Assembly (NCBI GenBank): GCA_028583405.1
Contig: CM053259.1
Span: forward strand, 15,366,594 to 15,430,593
Direction: 5' to 3'
DNA from: Pogonophryne albipinna
Taxonomy: Eukaryota > Chordata > Actinopteri > Perciformes > Artedidraconidae
Length of the DNA stretch: 64,000 nt
A model generated the notes under the pieces. It was not told the DNA's origin. It made no database searches and worked only from the letters and a program-made list of their open reading frames with translations. Below are positions 10,735-22,962 of the stretch, piece by piece; position 1 is the stretch's first letter; each line of letters opens with the position of its first letter. The translations under genes were made by a program, and so were the position numbers.

Positions 10735-13360
10735 CTTTCTTTACCTAACCAATTTTTTTCTTGACCTCGTTTTCAAAACATGAGTAAAAAAGTTGTAGAG
10801 GATAATTTATAAACTCTTAGGAAAATATAACCGCCATGCTAAAATAATCTGATTATACTATAAAATGGCAGATCCTATTGGTTTGCATTTTTTTGACTTC
10901 ATAACCCAGTTATATAACATATCTTAAACTCAATACTCAATTCATGTTTTCCCGTCCAAAATGTATCACATCTCCTCAGAAAGAAAGTCCTCAATTAATC
11001 CATTTAAAAAATGAAACGGCAACAGCAGATTATTGATGGCCAAATTATGCATTGCTTAGTAAGGCATTTATCTTCTGTCCTTTGGTAAAGGATGGTCCAG
11101 TGTACCCTTTGCTAGAGGAGATAAGAAATAAAGCAATCAAACACCTTTCCTTAGCATTTAGAGAATTCTAACTGCTCTTATCATGATTGCCATTTAAATA
11201 CTTTGGGTTCATTTCACTTACCTTCCTTAGCAAAAAGATACTTTCAATCAAAGCCTGGGTTTTGGTGGCTTGTAAAACTTAAAAACAAAGCAACTGTAAC
11301 TTGCAACAATTTCTCAAATGGCACCTATTTGTAAGAGCTATGAGAAAAAAAAAGTATTTTCAGATTGTTATTTTACATAAGTGGACTTGCCAAACTATCC
11401 AGTATTTCATAAAAAAATAGCAAAACATCTCTTATAACATCCCCACTTTTTATTCAGCAGATAAATCCTAATTTCTTTCACCGCTGGTGTACAATAATTT
11501 AGTTTCTGCTAAACGGTGTGAATGACCAGAAATGGAACACGTCACCTCATCAGCGTAATCAAATATCTCATGTTTTCTGGAGGTAGTCCATCCCTGAAAA
11601 TCACGATTAATTACCTCCATCAGTCCAAAACAAGAAACTAGTTTGCCTCACATGAATCAGCATGAGCATCTGCAGCTGTTCCCCTTTCTGCTGGCAGGAA
11701 TCTCTTGTTGCTCCTATTTTGCTTTGGAAATGAAAGATTTGCTTGCGAGATATGTTTTCCTTTTATTGAGTCCATCGAGGGAGCATTCAACACAGAAATA
11801 GTGCTCAACAGGGTGTTCTTTCCTGTGATAGAGGGTATGAAAATGATGCAATAACAACCCATTTGTGGCGTCTGAAGTTTTCTTCAAAGTTGAATGGATA
11901 CAAGAGGGGAAAACTGAGATCACAAGAAAGATTGTTAACTACCTCCCTGGTTTTAGAGACTTTGCATAGCAGCCATTAAAAGAACAAATAGCCATGCTGG
12001 AAATAAACACTGCGGCTGGATCACATCTTTGACTAATCAAGGTTCTTTGATAAACCCCATTATATGAAAATAACAGATGTCTCCTGTTTTTCTATGCCCA
12101 AACGTACGTGAGAACTGACTAAGCTGTTGCCAAGCCAGGTGAGCGTTTCTATGAAGCTGCACACTGTATATTTTCTTCATGCTGTGCCCTGACAGGAAGC
12201 GATAGGGGAGAAAAGACAAAGAGAGAAAGCGGTACAGCAGTAACGATGACTGGCCTATTAACAGGACTGGTTGTCAGTGTCGGGGGGCTCAGCTGCGGAC
12301 AGTGGGCAACAGTAGCTGCGGAGGAACGTTGTTAAAAAGGAGCAGCACTGTCAGATCTGGACATCCTCCTAAAGTGTACATGGCTGAGGTCACAGGGCGC
12401 ATGGTTAACACTCGCAGAAGAGAATAACAAGTCCGGTGCTTTGTACAGATTGACTCTGAAGACTGTCCCAATGTGAATATCAAACCTCCGCCATGACAAA
12501 TAGGCAAAGAGGGCGAGGAATGAAGAGCCTGGCGAGAGTTGTGAGAAAGGAGGAGAATGATGGAAAGAGGTTGCTGGGAGGAAGGGAGGGTGAGAGAGTG
12601 AGAGCAAGAGGAAGTGAGGCAAATGGAGAGAGGTGACAGTGCAGGGAGAGAGAGGGGAAGAAAGAGACAGAAAGGGGGAAGGTTTGTGTTTAATTAGCGG
12701 CCCTAGAGAGTCTTGGTTGAGCCAAGAAGGAACATGGGATGTTCTCTAATTGGCCCTGCTCTGTGGAGAGGGAGGGAGGGAGAGGGAAGACATACACAAG
12801 AAGGAGGAGAGGAGGAGGAATGACTGGACTTTTGTCTGCTTGGCTGCACATGTACATGAGCAGGCTGTTGTGTGTTTGTCCAAAGAGATTTGAAACCTAA
12901 GTTACTGTACTCATTACATCTTTCTTTAGTACAATTTTATTTGGTAAATTATGTGTTGGATTAATTCAAGTAATAATGATTGAGTTATTTTAGTTCCTAC
13001 CTGTAATAGTTGTAAAACATTAATGCCAACAGTAGCTTACATCAGCACGGAAAGTCTAAAAACCCTTTGTTGCTTGCCTGCACACAGTGCAATAGTAGAG
13101 GAAGAGACTGTGTGCTTTTGGCACAGCCATTGACTAAGATTAAGCAGCATTGGGTATGAATACCAATATAATATATTTGAGCATACTTCTTTCTTTTTCC
13201 TAGTCTCGTGTATAAGACATTAAATATGACTGCAGTCTTTAAGAAATAAAGTTGCGTACGGTATCAAAAGTCGCACAATCTAGCAGGAAAGTTGCCAAGT
13301 TGGCTACAAGTGTTTAACGGTATGTGAGAATCATATGTGAACTGAGACAGAGTGAAGTTG
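10735..13360. other. Unique AT-rich DNA with one purine-rich block
   Basis: No gene or complete mobile element was recognised. A GA-rich block on the plus strand lies at about 12500-12800. Open frames are short and lack domains. Confidence 0.5.
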
Positions 13361-13368
13361 GGTGTCAC

Positions 13369-14378
13369 CAGTGTTGTGCTAGTTACTGAAAACCAGTAAC
13401 TAGTTACCATTACTAGTTACTTCATTTCAAAAGTAACTCAGTTACTTTACTGATTACTTACACCAAAAAGTAATGCGTTACTGTAAAAAGTAACTTTTTA
13501 GTTACTTAAAAAAAGGGCTCCCGTTAATGCCCTTATAGCCTTCATTTCAGTACTGTTATTGCATTGGAGAATAATACAAGCTGTTGATCAACTTGACATG
13601 CATTATATGCAATCTGGATTGCATCGATATTAGCTGGCTTTCCATTTTTGTATATTCTTTCTCCAGGTAGTTGGAAAAAGTGTTCCGTCCCATATGCCGT
13701 GTGCCGCCTGGACATGGTATCATGCTAACTAGCTCCCTGAAAGCGGGTGACTCCACTGTAGCAATAGCCTGCATGTGTTCTACAACATACCGTGCAATGG
13801 CTTTATCGACTTTTCCATGGCTAGCAGTCCCTTGGTTAAAATCAGCCGCTGTTGCTTAGGTGGAGGTGGAGTGGCGTTGGATGAGTCTGGGTCTGTGCCG
13901 GTCTTAGTTACTAGCTTCGTCCCAGCGTGTTGTTTTTGCAGATGTTTTAAGAGATTTGAATTACTGGTTTGGGCAGTAGATAGGCTCTTTGACACGCCAG
14001 GACACAACTTACATTTAACAGAAACTTTATTTTCTTTGTGCTCGACAAAAGTGAAATAGTGAGAATATCTCCAGGTGGAGAAACTAGACTTGAGCTCCGC
14101 CGCCGCCATGATAGTCTTGTTAGTAAACAACACAAACACGCCCACAGCGCGTCTCCGCATGTGACACAGGAAGTATCTAAGTACATTTACTCAAGTACTG
14201 TACTTAAGTACAGTTCTCATCTCTGTTCGCCTGGCTGTTGACTATATAAAAAAACTCACGCAGTAACGGAGTAACGCACCATGTAGTAACGGTAACTGAG
14301 TTACTGAATTTAAAAAGTAATGTGTTAGAGTACTAGTTACTGCCAAAAATACTTTGTAACGCGTTAGTCCCAACACTG
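13369..14378 (-). mobile_element. hAT DNA transposon, internally deleted
   Basis: The element is bounded by inverted ends CAGTGTTGTGCTAG on the left and, read from the right, CAGTGTTGGGACTAACG. The 8-bp sequence GGTGTCAC occurs immediately outside both ends (13361-13368 and 14379-14386), which is the target-duplication length of the hAT superfamily. The 1.0-kb interior keeps only the 5' part of a transposase gene on the minus strand, so the copy depends on another source of transposase. The ends are rich in GTTACT / AGTAAC words, giving weak internal palindromes. Confidence 0.93.
13556..14160 (-). pseudogene. hAT transposase N-terminus with BED zinc finger
   Basis: A minus-strand frame (14160-13780, 126 residues) carries a BED-type zinc finger: Trp30, then Cys50 and Cys53, then His73 and His78 in the pattern CKLC...HLQKQH. 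The BED finger binds the transposon ends. The frame breaks near an A-run at about 13815, and the continuation is read in another frame through 13556: ARYVVEHMQ, then TVESPAFRELV, then FSNYLEKEY. These three motifs in this order are typical of hAT transposases just before the catalytic core. The RNase-H-like catalytic domain and the C-terminal dimerisation region are absent, so no active enzyme can be made. Confidence 0.85.
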
Positions 14379-14386
14379 GGTGTCAC

Positions 14387-15539
14387 TCACTGACATACCT
14401 CATTGGCGTTGACGCTACCAATCAAAAATGTAGGGTTGCAAATGATGAATTGGACTATAAATATTAATAGCAGAATGCAATGAGCAATATTGACGAGTAT
14501 AGGCCTATAGGAAAAGTACATCACTTAACATTTTGACGTATTTCACAATAAAGTGTGCTTTTGCTGCACAGGGTCAAGGAGAAACTTGGCTGCCGTGTCA
14601 CACAACAAAGAGGAGAGCAGTGAAAGCTCAGAGGATATGAATAAGGGAGCAGGAGAGATGGATGAGGGGAGTGGGGTGAGGCAGGAGAGAGACAGAGATG
14701 GATGGAGTGAAGAGAGTGGATGTACAGGGGCACCGCTACGGAGAGAGACAATTCACAGATGCACAGAGGAGATCTGGGAGAGGCTTTGTAAAAATGACAA
14801 GTCAAGAAGTTGGGGAAGAAGGGATAATGAGCAAAGATGTAGAGGAAGGAATGTGTTTGTGCGGGAAGGGAGGGACAGAGGCCAGGAGAGAGACGTGGAG
14901 AGGAAAAAGGAACGTTTATTGGAGAGAATTTGGAAAGGAAGAGATGTGCCCAGAGAGATCGAAAGAGAGAGCGAACATGAGGAGATTTAAGAAATGTTTG
15001 TGACAGAAAAGGAAAAATAAACCAACTCCAGTGGGAGAAGGGACCGTCCAAGAAACAAATCAGACTAGCTCAGCACTTTCTTCTTCATCCACCCCATTTA
15101 ACATGGAGGCATTATTCTAACCATAGCCCTAATCCATACTTGTGACAGCATATTGGTGATCAATCAAAGTGCCAGGTCCGAATTGGCCATGCTCAGTCAG
15201 ATGTGACATAAACAAGGCCTTAAGATCGATATGATGTAAGTGTATTCAGTCCAAGACAAACACGGTGTATCTCAATTCAGTTCTCATTTTGCCACTATGT
15301 ACTTTCATAAAAAGAGTAATTTATGCTCACCTAAATAGCAGCAGAGTGAAAGATGATGTGTCAAAGCAATCAATGGTAGTATTCTTAACATCATTAAATT
15401 ATGTATATCTTAGTGCCTTTTTATTCAGACAAGGAAAAAATCCACATTAAGCTATCACTTTTAAACGATTTTCTTTATATGTGCACAGGGGGAAAAAAAC
15501 TCAAGGAAACAAGTATAATAAAGAATTACAAAACATAGA
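14387..15539. other. Unique DNA with a purine-rich block
   Basis: No gene is recognised. A GA-rich block at about 14620-14990 produces open frames on both strands that are compositional. The rest is ordinary AT-rich sequence. Confidence 0.5.
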
Positions 15540-15547
15540 CACCAGAG

Positions 15548-16772
15548 CAGGGGTGGGCAAACTTTTTGGCTCGGGGGCCACTATGAGTTTTAAATTTGAC
15601 AAACGGGCTGGGCCAGTAGCAGATCGGTAAAAAAATATTTAGCTGTCCACTCCTCATTATACACTCGGCACTCAATGTTGACTTTTCTTTTCTTTGGTCC
15701 ACTCATTGTTACAGATGCAGGTTCAAAGGTGAATTATTGCGTCATTGCGTCCTCGTTTGCGTCAAGACGTAACCGTTTACGTGCCTTCTTATGACCCACA
15801 CAGCGTTTTACGCCGCTGATTTTCTCCGCAACACCGCTCACAACAACATCAATAGAGGACTGCGTCGGGTAGTTTTTAATTATACGATGCCAGATTAAAT
15901 TAAAGAACTACTTCCAACCTTGTACCTTTCTCCAGAGTGCCGTGGTGTATTGTTTAATAATGTGGTTCAGCTGCATTACTGCCTGGTGCTGCTCGTCGAC
16001 CGGAGTTTATTCTCCCGTTAACTCGCGGCAGCGGCCGCTGTAAAGTTTTCATTGTTTGACTGTCACATAAGCAGCTGATAAATATCCCCATAAGTGAATG
16101 TGTTTTAGTCTGAAAGCTGTTTGGCATCACAACGCTGTTATGAAAGTTTCTCTGGCCTTCTACAGGTGATGTTAGCATAGCAACCGAAGCTAATCAAATT
16201 GACTACTTGTTGCTATCATATTGTGGCATAAGCCGTTTTCTACCCGCATATTTTACCGGCGTAGTTTTTGTTATGATTTTACTTGTGATGGCCACATGTA
16301 GCCTATGTATTTATTCCATCCGATAGTTGCAATAATACAAAACAAACGGAAAACGTCTGCCTCTTCACAATGGTCAATAACAGTGAACGGATGGTTATTA
16401 ATGTAAGGTAAAATAAACAGAATCACACTAAGCCTGGTTAGTGTTGCCTGACTTTATATAAGTGTTTTTTTATAAGTGCGTGGTCGCGTTCTAGTCACTT
16501 TGCTCAGCGCTACTGCTTGTTACAACTTGTATTCGCCGACCTTGCCGGGTTGCCGAGTGGGGCCAGCTGAGAGAATAGACCAGACTCCAGCAAAGGTTAA
16601 TTGAGTGCGCCATCTAGTGGAATCAACTGAAATGCCGGGTATTGCAGGAAAAAGGGAAAATGAATGCGGTCTTTACTATAATTTGGACAATTTTGTACCT
16701 ATATTCGGCGGGCCGGATTCAAAAGCCCAACGAGCCGTATATGGCCCGCGGGCCTTAGTTTGCCCATGCCTG
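15548..16772. mobile_element. Non-autonomous hAT transposon (CAGGGGTGGGCAAAC ends)
   Basis: The ends are inverted repeats: CAGGGGTGGGCAAACT on the left and CAGGCATGGGCAAACT read from the right. The 8-bp sequence CACCAGAG flanks both ends (15540-15547 and 16773-16780). The terminal form and the target length identify the hAT superfamily. No transposase coding sequence was recognised in the 1.2-kb interior. The second base pair block after the ends also shows weak inverted similarity (GGCTCGGGGGCC against GGCCCGCGGGCC). Confidence 0.92.
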
Positions 16773-16919
16773 CACCAGAGGCATTTAAGTGAGCGTCTTA
16801 CTTAAAGGTGGGGTAGGTAAGTTTCAGAAATCGGCTCGAGTGCACTAAAATTTGAAAGTACACAGCCGAAAAGAATCCGCCCCTTCCTTCAGACTTCCTT
16901 ACAGAGCACCTCCTCCAAC

Positions 16920-17580
16920 CAAGCCCCCAGGAAGTGCGCCGGACTCAGATGAAAATATTCGTGCTGGCCAAACGGCGGTACTACACTTCCGTTTGGTTGC
17001 CAGGCCCGGAAACACTTTTTCCCATTGACTTACATGGGGAAAGAGTGGTCTGTAAATCGTTGGATAATTTTTTTTAAACTAAATAAACTACCCAGTATGA
17101 ACACTTGTATAGCCCTTATTAAAAACATTCGTTCCTCAAGTTGTAAAAATGTGCTAATAACGTTATTCTGAGAGTTATTTCCCTCTGCATTATGAACGCG
17201 CATCTAACCCACGGGACCGCGCCGCCCGGCACGTTCATGTTACGTGTCCCGACCAATCAGAGCACACTGTGCTCACAGGGAGGGTGGGGGCTGGAGCTAT
17301 TGGAGCTACAACGAGCCATTAAAGGCAGAGAGTGAAATTCAGTGAATACACGTAGTTTACAGAGATGCTGTTTGAGAAACCAATGTGAGTTGCGTTTATC
17401 TTTACCCATGGATGCACAATAAGAACGGACCCATATCGTCTTACTGCCATCCCACGGAGCTGTAATAATGGATATATTGCACATGTTTGCTGTAATTCAT
17501 TATCATACTATGGGCTGTATGATTAAATCTTGTACCGTAAATGTTGTATTAAATAAAGTTAATATGACTTATTATTATAA

Positions 17581-17614
<34 letters not shown>

Positions 17615-18039
17615 TGCAATCATTCTTTCATGCTAAATTAAGCTCTGTTGCTTGGATATCACTAGATACAGCGTAATATCAGTACATAACGATTGATGTG
17701 AACATTAGCATAATGACTAGCTAGCCGCTAGCTGCTAACTGCCGCCTCGTTAATATCAAATCCATCATAATAACACATCATTACCATGCTGTCATGAACG
17801 TGCGGTGCTGTTACGTGTACGCAAATTGACGTGCTTGATGTGAACGAGCATTTTGGTTAAAGTTGCGCATGCGCTATGAGCGCACATACGGGTACTTCTC
17901 AGGCATGCCGGGTAATCTGTGACGTTTCGCTCTCTCAAAAGTTGGGCCATTTTATCATCATGCGCTAATGAGCAACTCTCATAGGAGTGAATGAGGCCCC
18001 GCCTCCCACGCTGTATCCAGTTCTTATTATACATCCATG
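16920..18039. mobile_element. Insertion within TTAA element copy 1
   Basis: Comparison with copy 3 shows that copy 1 is interrupted after CCTCCAAC and resumes with CCTCCAAC about 1.1 kb later (16912-16919 and 18040-18047). An 8-bp duplication points to a hAT-like insertion; the insert starts CAAG and ends CATG, giving only minimal inverted ends. It contains a (TA)n run and no recognisable transposase. Confidence 0.75.
17582..17611. repeat. (TA)n microsatellite
   Basis: A pure TA run of about 30 bp lies within the insertion at 16920-18039. Confidence 0.95.
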
Positions 18040-18878
18040 CCTCCAACACACATGAACGCGCAATGCACGCCCAATTACGACACGCCCAATGAGGGCACGA
18101 GATACATTTGTGCGTGCTCGAGATGGAAGGCTGACAGACAGGGCGGCAATCCAATCCGTTTAGCGGATTGGTCGTGCTTTTTACAGTATTACGGCTTCCA
18201 CAGATGACATTTTTTTATGGATTTTTTGTCAAAGCACTTAAGATATTCATTGCTTTCGGGATGTTAAGAGCATTCCATGGAATATAACAAAAAGTGTATC
18301 TCGAGCCGGTTTCTGAAACTTACCTACCCCACCTTTAAGAGACAATCATCAGAGAAACAGGAGCCGGGGAGTTTTTTTTCTTCCTCCTGCAAAGTTAATA
18401 ACACAGCACACCACAGCAAAACAATCAGATAGTGAAGAGCCACAAGAGGTGCCTTAATTATAGCTAGCAGCTAATTAGCCTAGATTGTAGTAATGCTTGC
18501 CGCACCAATGTCACTATATAATGAGACGGGGCAGCAGAGCAAGGGTCACGACTGAGATGCGAAAGGCAACGGACCACACATCTTTGTGCCGATTTCACAC
18601 CAGATCCAGATTCAAAATCTTCATTAAAGCCCTGATAATTGTGCACAGGGTTGCCAACTTTGGGTACCTGGCTGGAGTGAGATTTTGATATCATGGGTTT
18701 AATTACACATATGCGCACAAAATGACTACTATCGTGTCAGCAGCGGGACCTTAGCATATATACAGGATATATATACAATATATACAAATACACAATATTG
18801 GACACAGACTATAAAGGACACACAGTTTCATTCACTAATGAAAGTCAAACACATGTTTGTTTCCACTGTTTTATTATG

Positions 18879-19101
18879 TGCCTGTCGCGATAAGCAATTA
18901 ATTGACTTATCGTACGATAAATAAAAATGAATACGATAAATTGCCATTTACATGAGGATGTGACTAGCAGTTTGAAAGGATGTACTTGAATTATTATTAT
19001 ATATTATTATTATGTCAGTGGTCTAAAATGGTCATACAACGGTGCCGACAATAATTTCTGGGAAAATGTATCCAACAAAATTAATTATCGTGAGAGGCCT
19101 A
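18879..19101. mobile_element. Small inverted-repeat element in the outer shell
   Basis: The left end TGCCTGTCGCGATAA and the right end, read inversely as AGGCCTCTCACGATAA, form imperfect inverted repeats about 220 bp apart. ATCG/CGAT words repeat inside the left part. It looks like a small non-autonomous element; no target duplication was resolved. Confidence 0.5.
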
Positions 19102-20797
19102 TACATGAAACACACACACACACAAACAAATCTACAGACTTACTCCAAACTGCCAAATATATTAATTAACACACTCTCACTCTCATATACTCTTTGACTC
19201 TATTTTGGCCTAGAACAATAAGCAGCAGACTTTTACTTTTTTATAATTTCTACTGGATCTTAGATCTGCGCATGCGCAATACGGGTCGGCAGTTGCGGCT
19301 CCAGAGTATTTTTGTTGGGTAATCTATGGTAGGGCTAACCCAGCGCCATATAGATAGAAGAGTTACGACAACGGAAGTCCAAAAACGGTTATCGTCACGT
19401 GGTTCATGTAGACGAGGATCGTTCCACGGAAGTTCATGGCGGGCAATGTGAATGCATTGATAACAGGAGATAGAACTACGATTTTTGGTAATTATTAGTG
19501 AATAAAGGTTTTGATTTGCAATATTTATACAACAAATCGATATGTGTATGTATTTACATCAATATGTTTTAAAAAATAAAATAGAATTTGCTAATATTAA
19601 GTGATAATATTAGGATTAGTGTGAACAACTAGTTTACATGTTAGGCTAACAGTGCCTTGGTTAAAGAGCCTGTTGCTGTTTATTTATAGCTTTGAATCAG
19701 TGGCTGCTGGTGGAAAATATTTTTGGTGGGGCTGTTGATATAGTGAGTAAAAAATTTTTTTTGGGGAGAAATGACCCCTTAAATTAGGACTTCTGGTGAT
19801 GTAATGGCGCGTTTCCAGTGCAGCGCGGAGCTCGCTTTAATGCTGCGTTCAGACCGGACGCGATGCGAATATTCGCTTCGCTCTAAACGCTCCTATCGCA
19901 TCGCTCTAGTCGCTCGAGTTTCACTGCGGCTGCCAGCTGTGTTTACTCGCATCATTCAAACAAGACGCGCTGGCTCGGGAGCTACAACTACAACAAAATG
20001 AACATATTTTACAGTGATTCAATTGTAATACACGTTTCTAAATGATGCCGACGTAACAACATACTGATACCGGTTAGTAAAAACCATGAATTAATGCTTT
20101 GACAAGTCTGCAGACAGACGGCAGGCGAAAAACCTTTTAGAATGCTTGTTTTCTGAATGGAGCTTGGCTAAGCTAACGTTATATATGCTCCGACCGTCCA
20201 CACTCACAACAACGGCCTATACAGACATAAATAAACCAGCGACTGTATTCTCCATGACACAGACAGTCTGTGGTTTGTACTTGTTTAACTTTTGTCTAGT
20301 TTCTGAACAGATCGTATCTGTCCCCGGCTGTTTGAAGAGCAAGCATGGGAAACAAAAGATAGCATTTACCTGTTTGCATCCAGCTAGCCATGCCTTTCTG
20401 GTGTACCAGCTACGGTGAGAAGCCTCGTTGATACGTTTTGTCTTTTTCACGAGCTTGCTGTGATATATACAAATCGGGTTGGTCCGGTCCAAGGTCTTTA
20501 AGTATCAATTTATCTCCAAAACTTCTCCTTTCGAAAGGATTGGAGAGTAGCTCTTGCACGGAATTGGGTGCGGACCGAGGTCCGTCGACTCCACCTGCAC
20601 ACCATTCTCATCCAAATACTGCGTCACCTTGGCCACTCACGTCTAAAAAACAACTCACGTCAACGCATGTAAGCAACGTGGGCGCCAACATGAGCGCCCT
20701 CGTGACCAAAATATTTGACGGCGCTGATTGGCTGAAATTATGTTTCGGCGGCACAGTTTACTATTGAGACTTTTGCAACGTGCTGGTTGCTGCTGTT

Positions 20798-22232
20798 TAG
20801 TGATGGGAATTCCGATTCCCTTCGGGGACACGAATCTTTTGATTCAGTTCACTTGAAAGATTTGTTCACTGATTCGTTCACCGGTTCGCGAACGACTTCT
20901 GGTGATTTGCACGTTCGCGAACGATTCGTCTTTGTACTTAATTCGTTCAGTGAGTCTTCACTACTGCCGAAGTCCGTACAAGAAGTTTGCTGGCGTAACA
21001 TGTATGATATTAAAACACATTTTACACCTCACCTTGTTGCCCCATGAATTATGCTCTGGGAATAGGCTACATATTATTTAAGAAATATAATTGGCCATTG
21101 TTAAATCTCTCATAAATGTGTGCCTGACTATACGATGTATTACAGCAGGCTAGCACGTTATACTTTCAAACCCATGCACGTACTATGTGGCCTAACTTAA
21201 ATCCCAAAGCATTAAACTCCATTTGGCCGAGTTCAAAGTGAATAAAAAAATATATCCTCTACATCGGTGACGATTTATTCATATTCTATAGTATGTACCC
21301 ATCTATGTTTACCTTTAGCTAGCGGCTAAGCTAGCTGGACGCTACGGAGCCCAGCTATCCGCCCTCTGAAGCTTTTAGGACCGACAGGGATTGGAGAATG
21401 TCCCGCTAACGCTGTGTGTGTGTGTTTCACATTAGCGGGATGCTATGGAGCTCAGGTATCCGCCATCTGAAGCTTTTAGGGCCGACAGGGGGAGGAGAAT
21501 ACAACGCTGTGTGTATTTATCGCTAAACTAGCGGCTAAGCTAGCTGGACGCTACGGAGCTCAGCTATCCACCCTCTGAAGCTTTTAGGGCCGACAGGGAG
21601 AGGAGAATGTCCCGCTAACGCTGTGTGTGTGTGTTTCACATTAGCGGGATGCTATGGAGCTCAGGTATCCGCCATCTGAAGCTTTTAGGGCCGACAGGGG
21701 GAGGAGAATACAACGCTGTGTGTATTTATCGCTAAGCTAGCGGCTAAGCTAGCTGGACGCTACGGAGCCCAGCTATCCGCCCTCTGAAGCTTTTAGGGCC
21801 GACAGGGGGAGGAGAATGCAATGCTGTGTGTATTTATCGCTAAGCTAGCTGGACGCTACGGAGCCCAGCTATCCGCCCTCTGAAGCTTTTAGTGCCGACA
21901 GGGGGAGGAGAATACAACGATGTGTGTATTTATCGCTAAGCTAGCTGGACGCTACGGTTCCGGTATCCGTCCTCTTTATTGCGGACAGGTTGAGGAGTGT
22001 GTGTGTGTGTGTGTGTGTGTGTGTCGGAGCTCAGGTGAGAGGGCTCTGATTACAGTACACTGTAGGAAACAGTTCTGAACTGTTTCCTACAGTTCTTTAA
22101 GTTCGTCGTTCGCGAACGACTTCTCTTTAGCTTTTGGCGGAAGGCGGCGACTCAAACAAACAAATCGTTTTGTGGGAGGAATCAGTTCATCTCGTTCACT
22201 TCAAAGATTCGTTCGCGAACGACCCATCACTA
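20798..22232. mobile_element. Inner hAT element (TAGTGATGGG ends)
   Basis: The ends are TAGTGATGGG and its inverse CCCATCACTA. The 8-bp sequence CTGCTGTT flanks both (20790-20797 and 22233-22240). Subterminal CGTTCGCGAACG palindromes are present near both ends, probably transposase-binding repeats. The interior carries a 0.7-kb higher-order tandem array and a perfect 33-bp hairpin (22060-22092). No transposase is encoded. Confidence 0.92.
21324..22022. repeat. Higher-order tandem array inside the inner hAT element
   Basis: Units begin GGCTAAGCTAGCTGGACGCT at 21324, 21533 and 21742, an exact period of 209 bp. Each full 209-bp unit is made of two related half-units of about 105 bp: one with CCCAGCTATCCGCCCTCTGA and GTCCCGCTAACG, the other with CTCAGGTATCCGCCATCTGA and a TATTTATCGCTAA end. 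After two full units the array continues with shorter single-type units and decays into a (GT)n run near 22000-22022. Confidence 0.9.
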
Positions 22233-22962
22233 CTGCTGTTTGGCTCGGGGGCTCCGCCTGGTAATGATAAACTAATGCCATGGGCAAGGCCAGGCAGGAA
22301 ACATGTGACTTTTCAGTAACTTTAGACATCGTAACACAATTTTAAACGAGATTTTATTGTAGATTATACATTTTACTGATACAAATTGTATGATATTTAC
22401 CTTGTTCATTAAAAATAAAAATATAAAATATATATATATATATTTTTTTATTAAATATAAAAAAAAAAAAAAAAAATTGTATGTGGGAAGAGGTGGGGCG
22501 GCGCCCCTAGCGCCCCTATGGGCCGGCCGCCACTGCTTTGAATTCTTTAAAACCAATATTATCTTCTTAAACTTGTATGGTAGTCAGGAGCATCACTTTC
22601 TAATGTTTATTGGTATATTTAGAGGGAGGGGATCTAAAGTAATGCTTTAAAATTCAGATTAGATTAATTTCTACCATTTTCTTAAATTCATGGTAGTTTC
22701 AGTAATCCCATGGTAATTGAGGACACAAGTTATCTAAATGACTAATGTCATCTTTATGGCTTTCAGAAAGGACAGGAGACCGACAGGTGACTATCAAAGG
22801 ACTAGCAGCAGCAGCATGATGATGATGTTAAATGTGTTGTTTTAGTTGTATCCATTGCAAATACATGGAATTCAATAAACATTGAATAGCATATCATGCA
22901 GTTTGTCTGTGCCTTTTCCTCCGTGTTGTCCTGGTTTGCTGTGCTGCCTCCTAGTCGCCACC

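Larger units (their letters stand above)
16806..18334. mobile_element. TTAA-type inverted-repeat element, copy 1
   Basis: The element starts AGGTGGGGTAGGTAAGTTTC and ends with the inverse of that sequence, with the tetranucleotide TTAA outside each end (16802-16805 and 18335-18338). TTAA duplication is typical of piggyBac and also Kolobok elements; no transposase was found, so the superfamily is not settled. Two further copies are at 27817-28159 (opposite orientation) and 51183-52341. This copy is lengthened by a separate insertion at 16920-18039. Without that insert and one copy of its target it would be about 400 bp. Confidence 0.85.
19698..22535. mobile_element. hAT-type element inserted in the THAP element
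   Basis: The ends are CAGTGGCTGCTGG on the left and, inverted, CAGTGGCGGCCGG on the right. The 8-bp sequence CTTTGAAT flanks both (19690-19697 and 22536-22543), which establishes the insertion. About half of its 2.8-kb length is itself a younger hAT insertion (20798-22232). No transposase was recognised in the remaining 1.4 kb. A GC-rich patch starting near 19840 (GCGTTCAGACCGGACGCGA) may be the end of yet another element. Confidence 0.9.

Noticed and set aside
14521..15051. Frames of 145 and 176 codons on opposite strands
   Set aside because: A purine-rich tract removes stop codons by composition; the products are low-complexity Glu/Arg or Ser/Pro/Leu.
17582..17611. CRISPR-like or regulatory array
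   Set aside because: It is a plain (TA)n run, and no array of direct repeats with unique spacers exists anywhere in the window. The setting is eukaryotic.
19331..19355. 8-bp target duplication for the THAP element
   Set aside because: Candidate pairs such as AGTATTT on both sides did not line up with the inverted ends, so no duplication is claimed.
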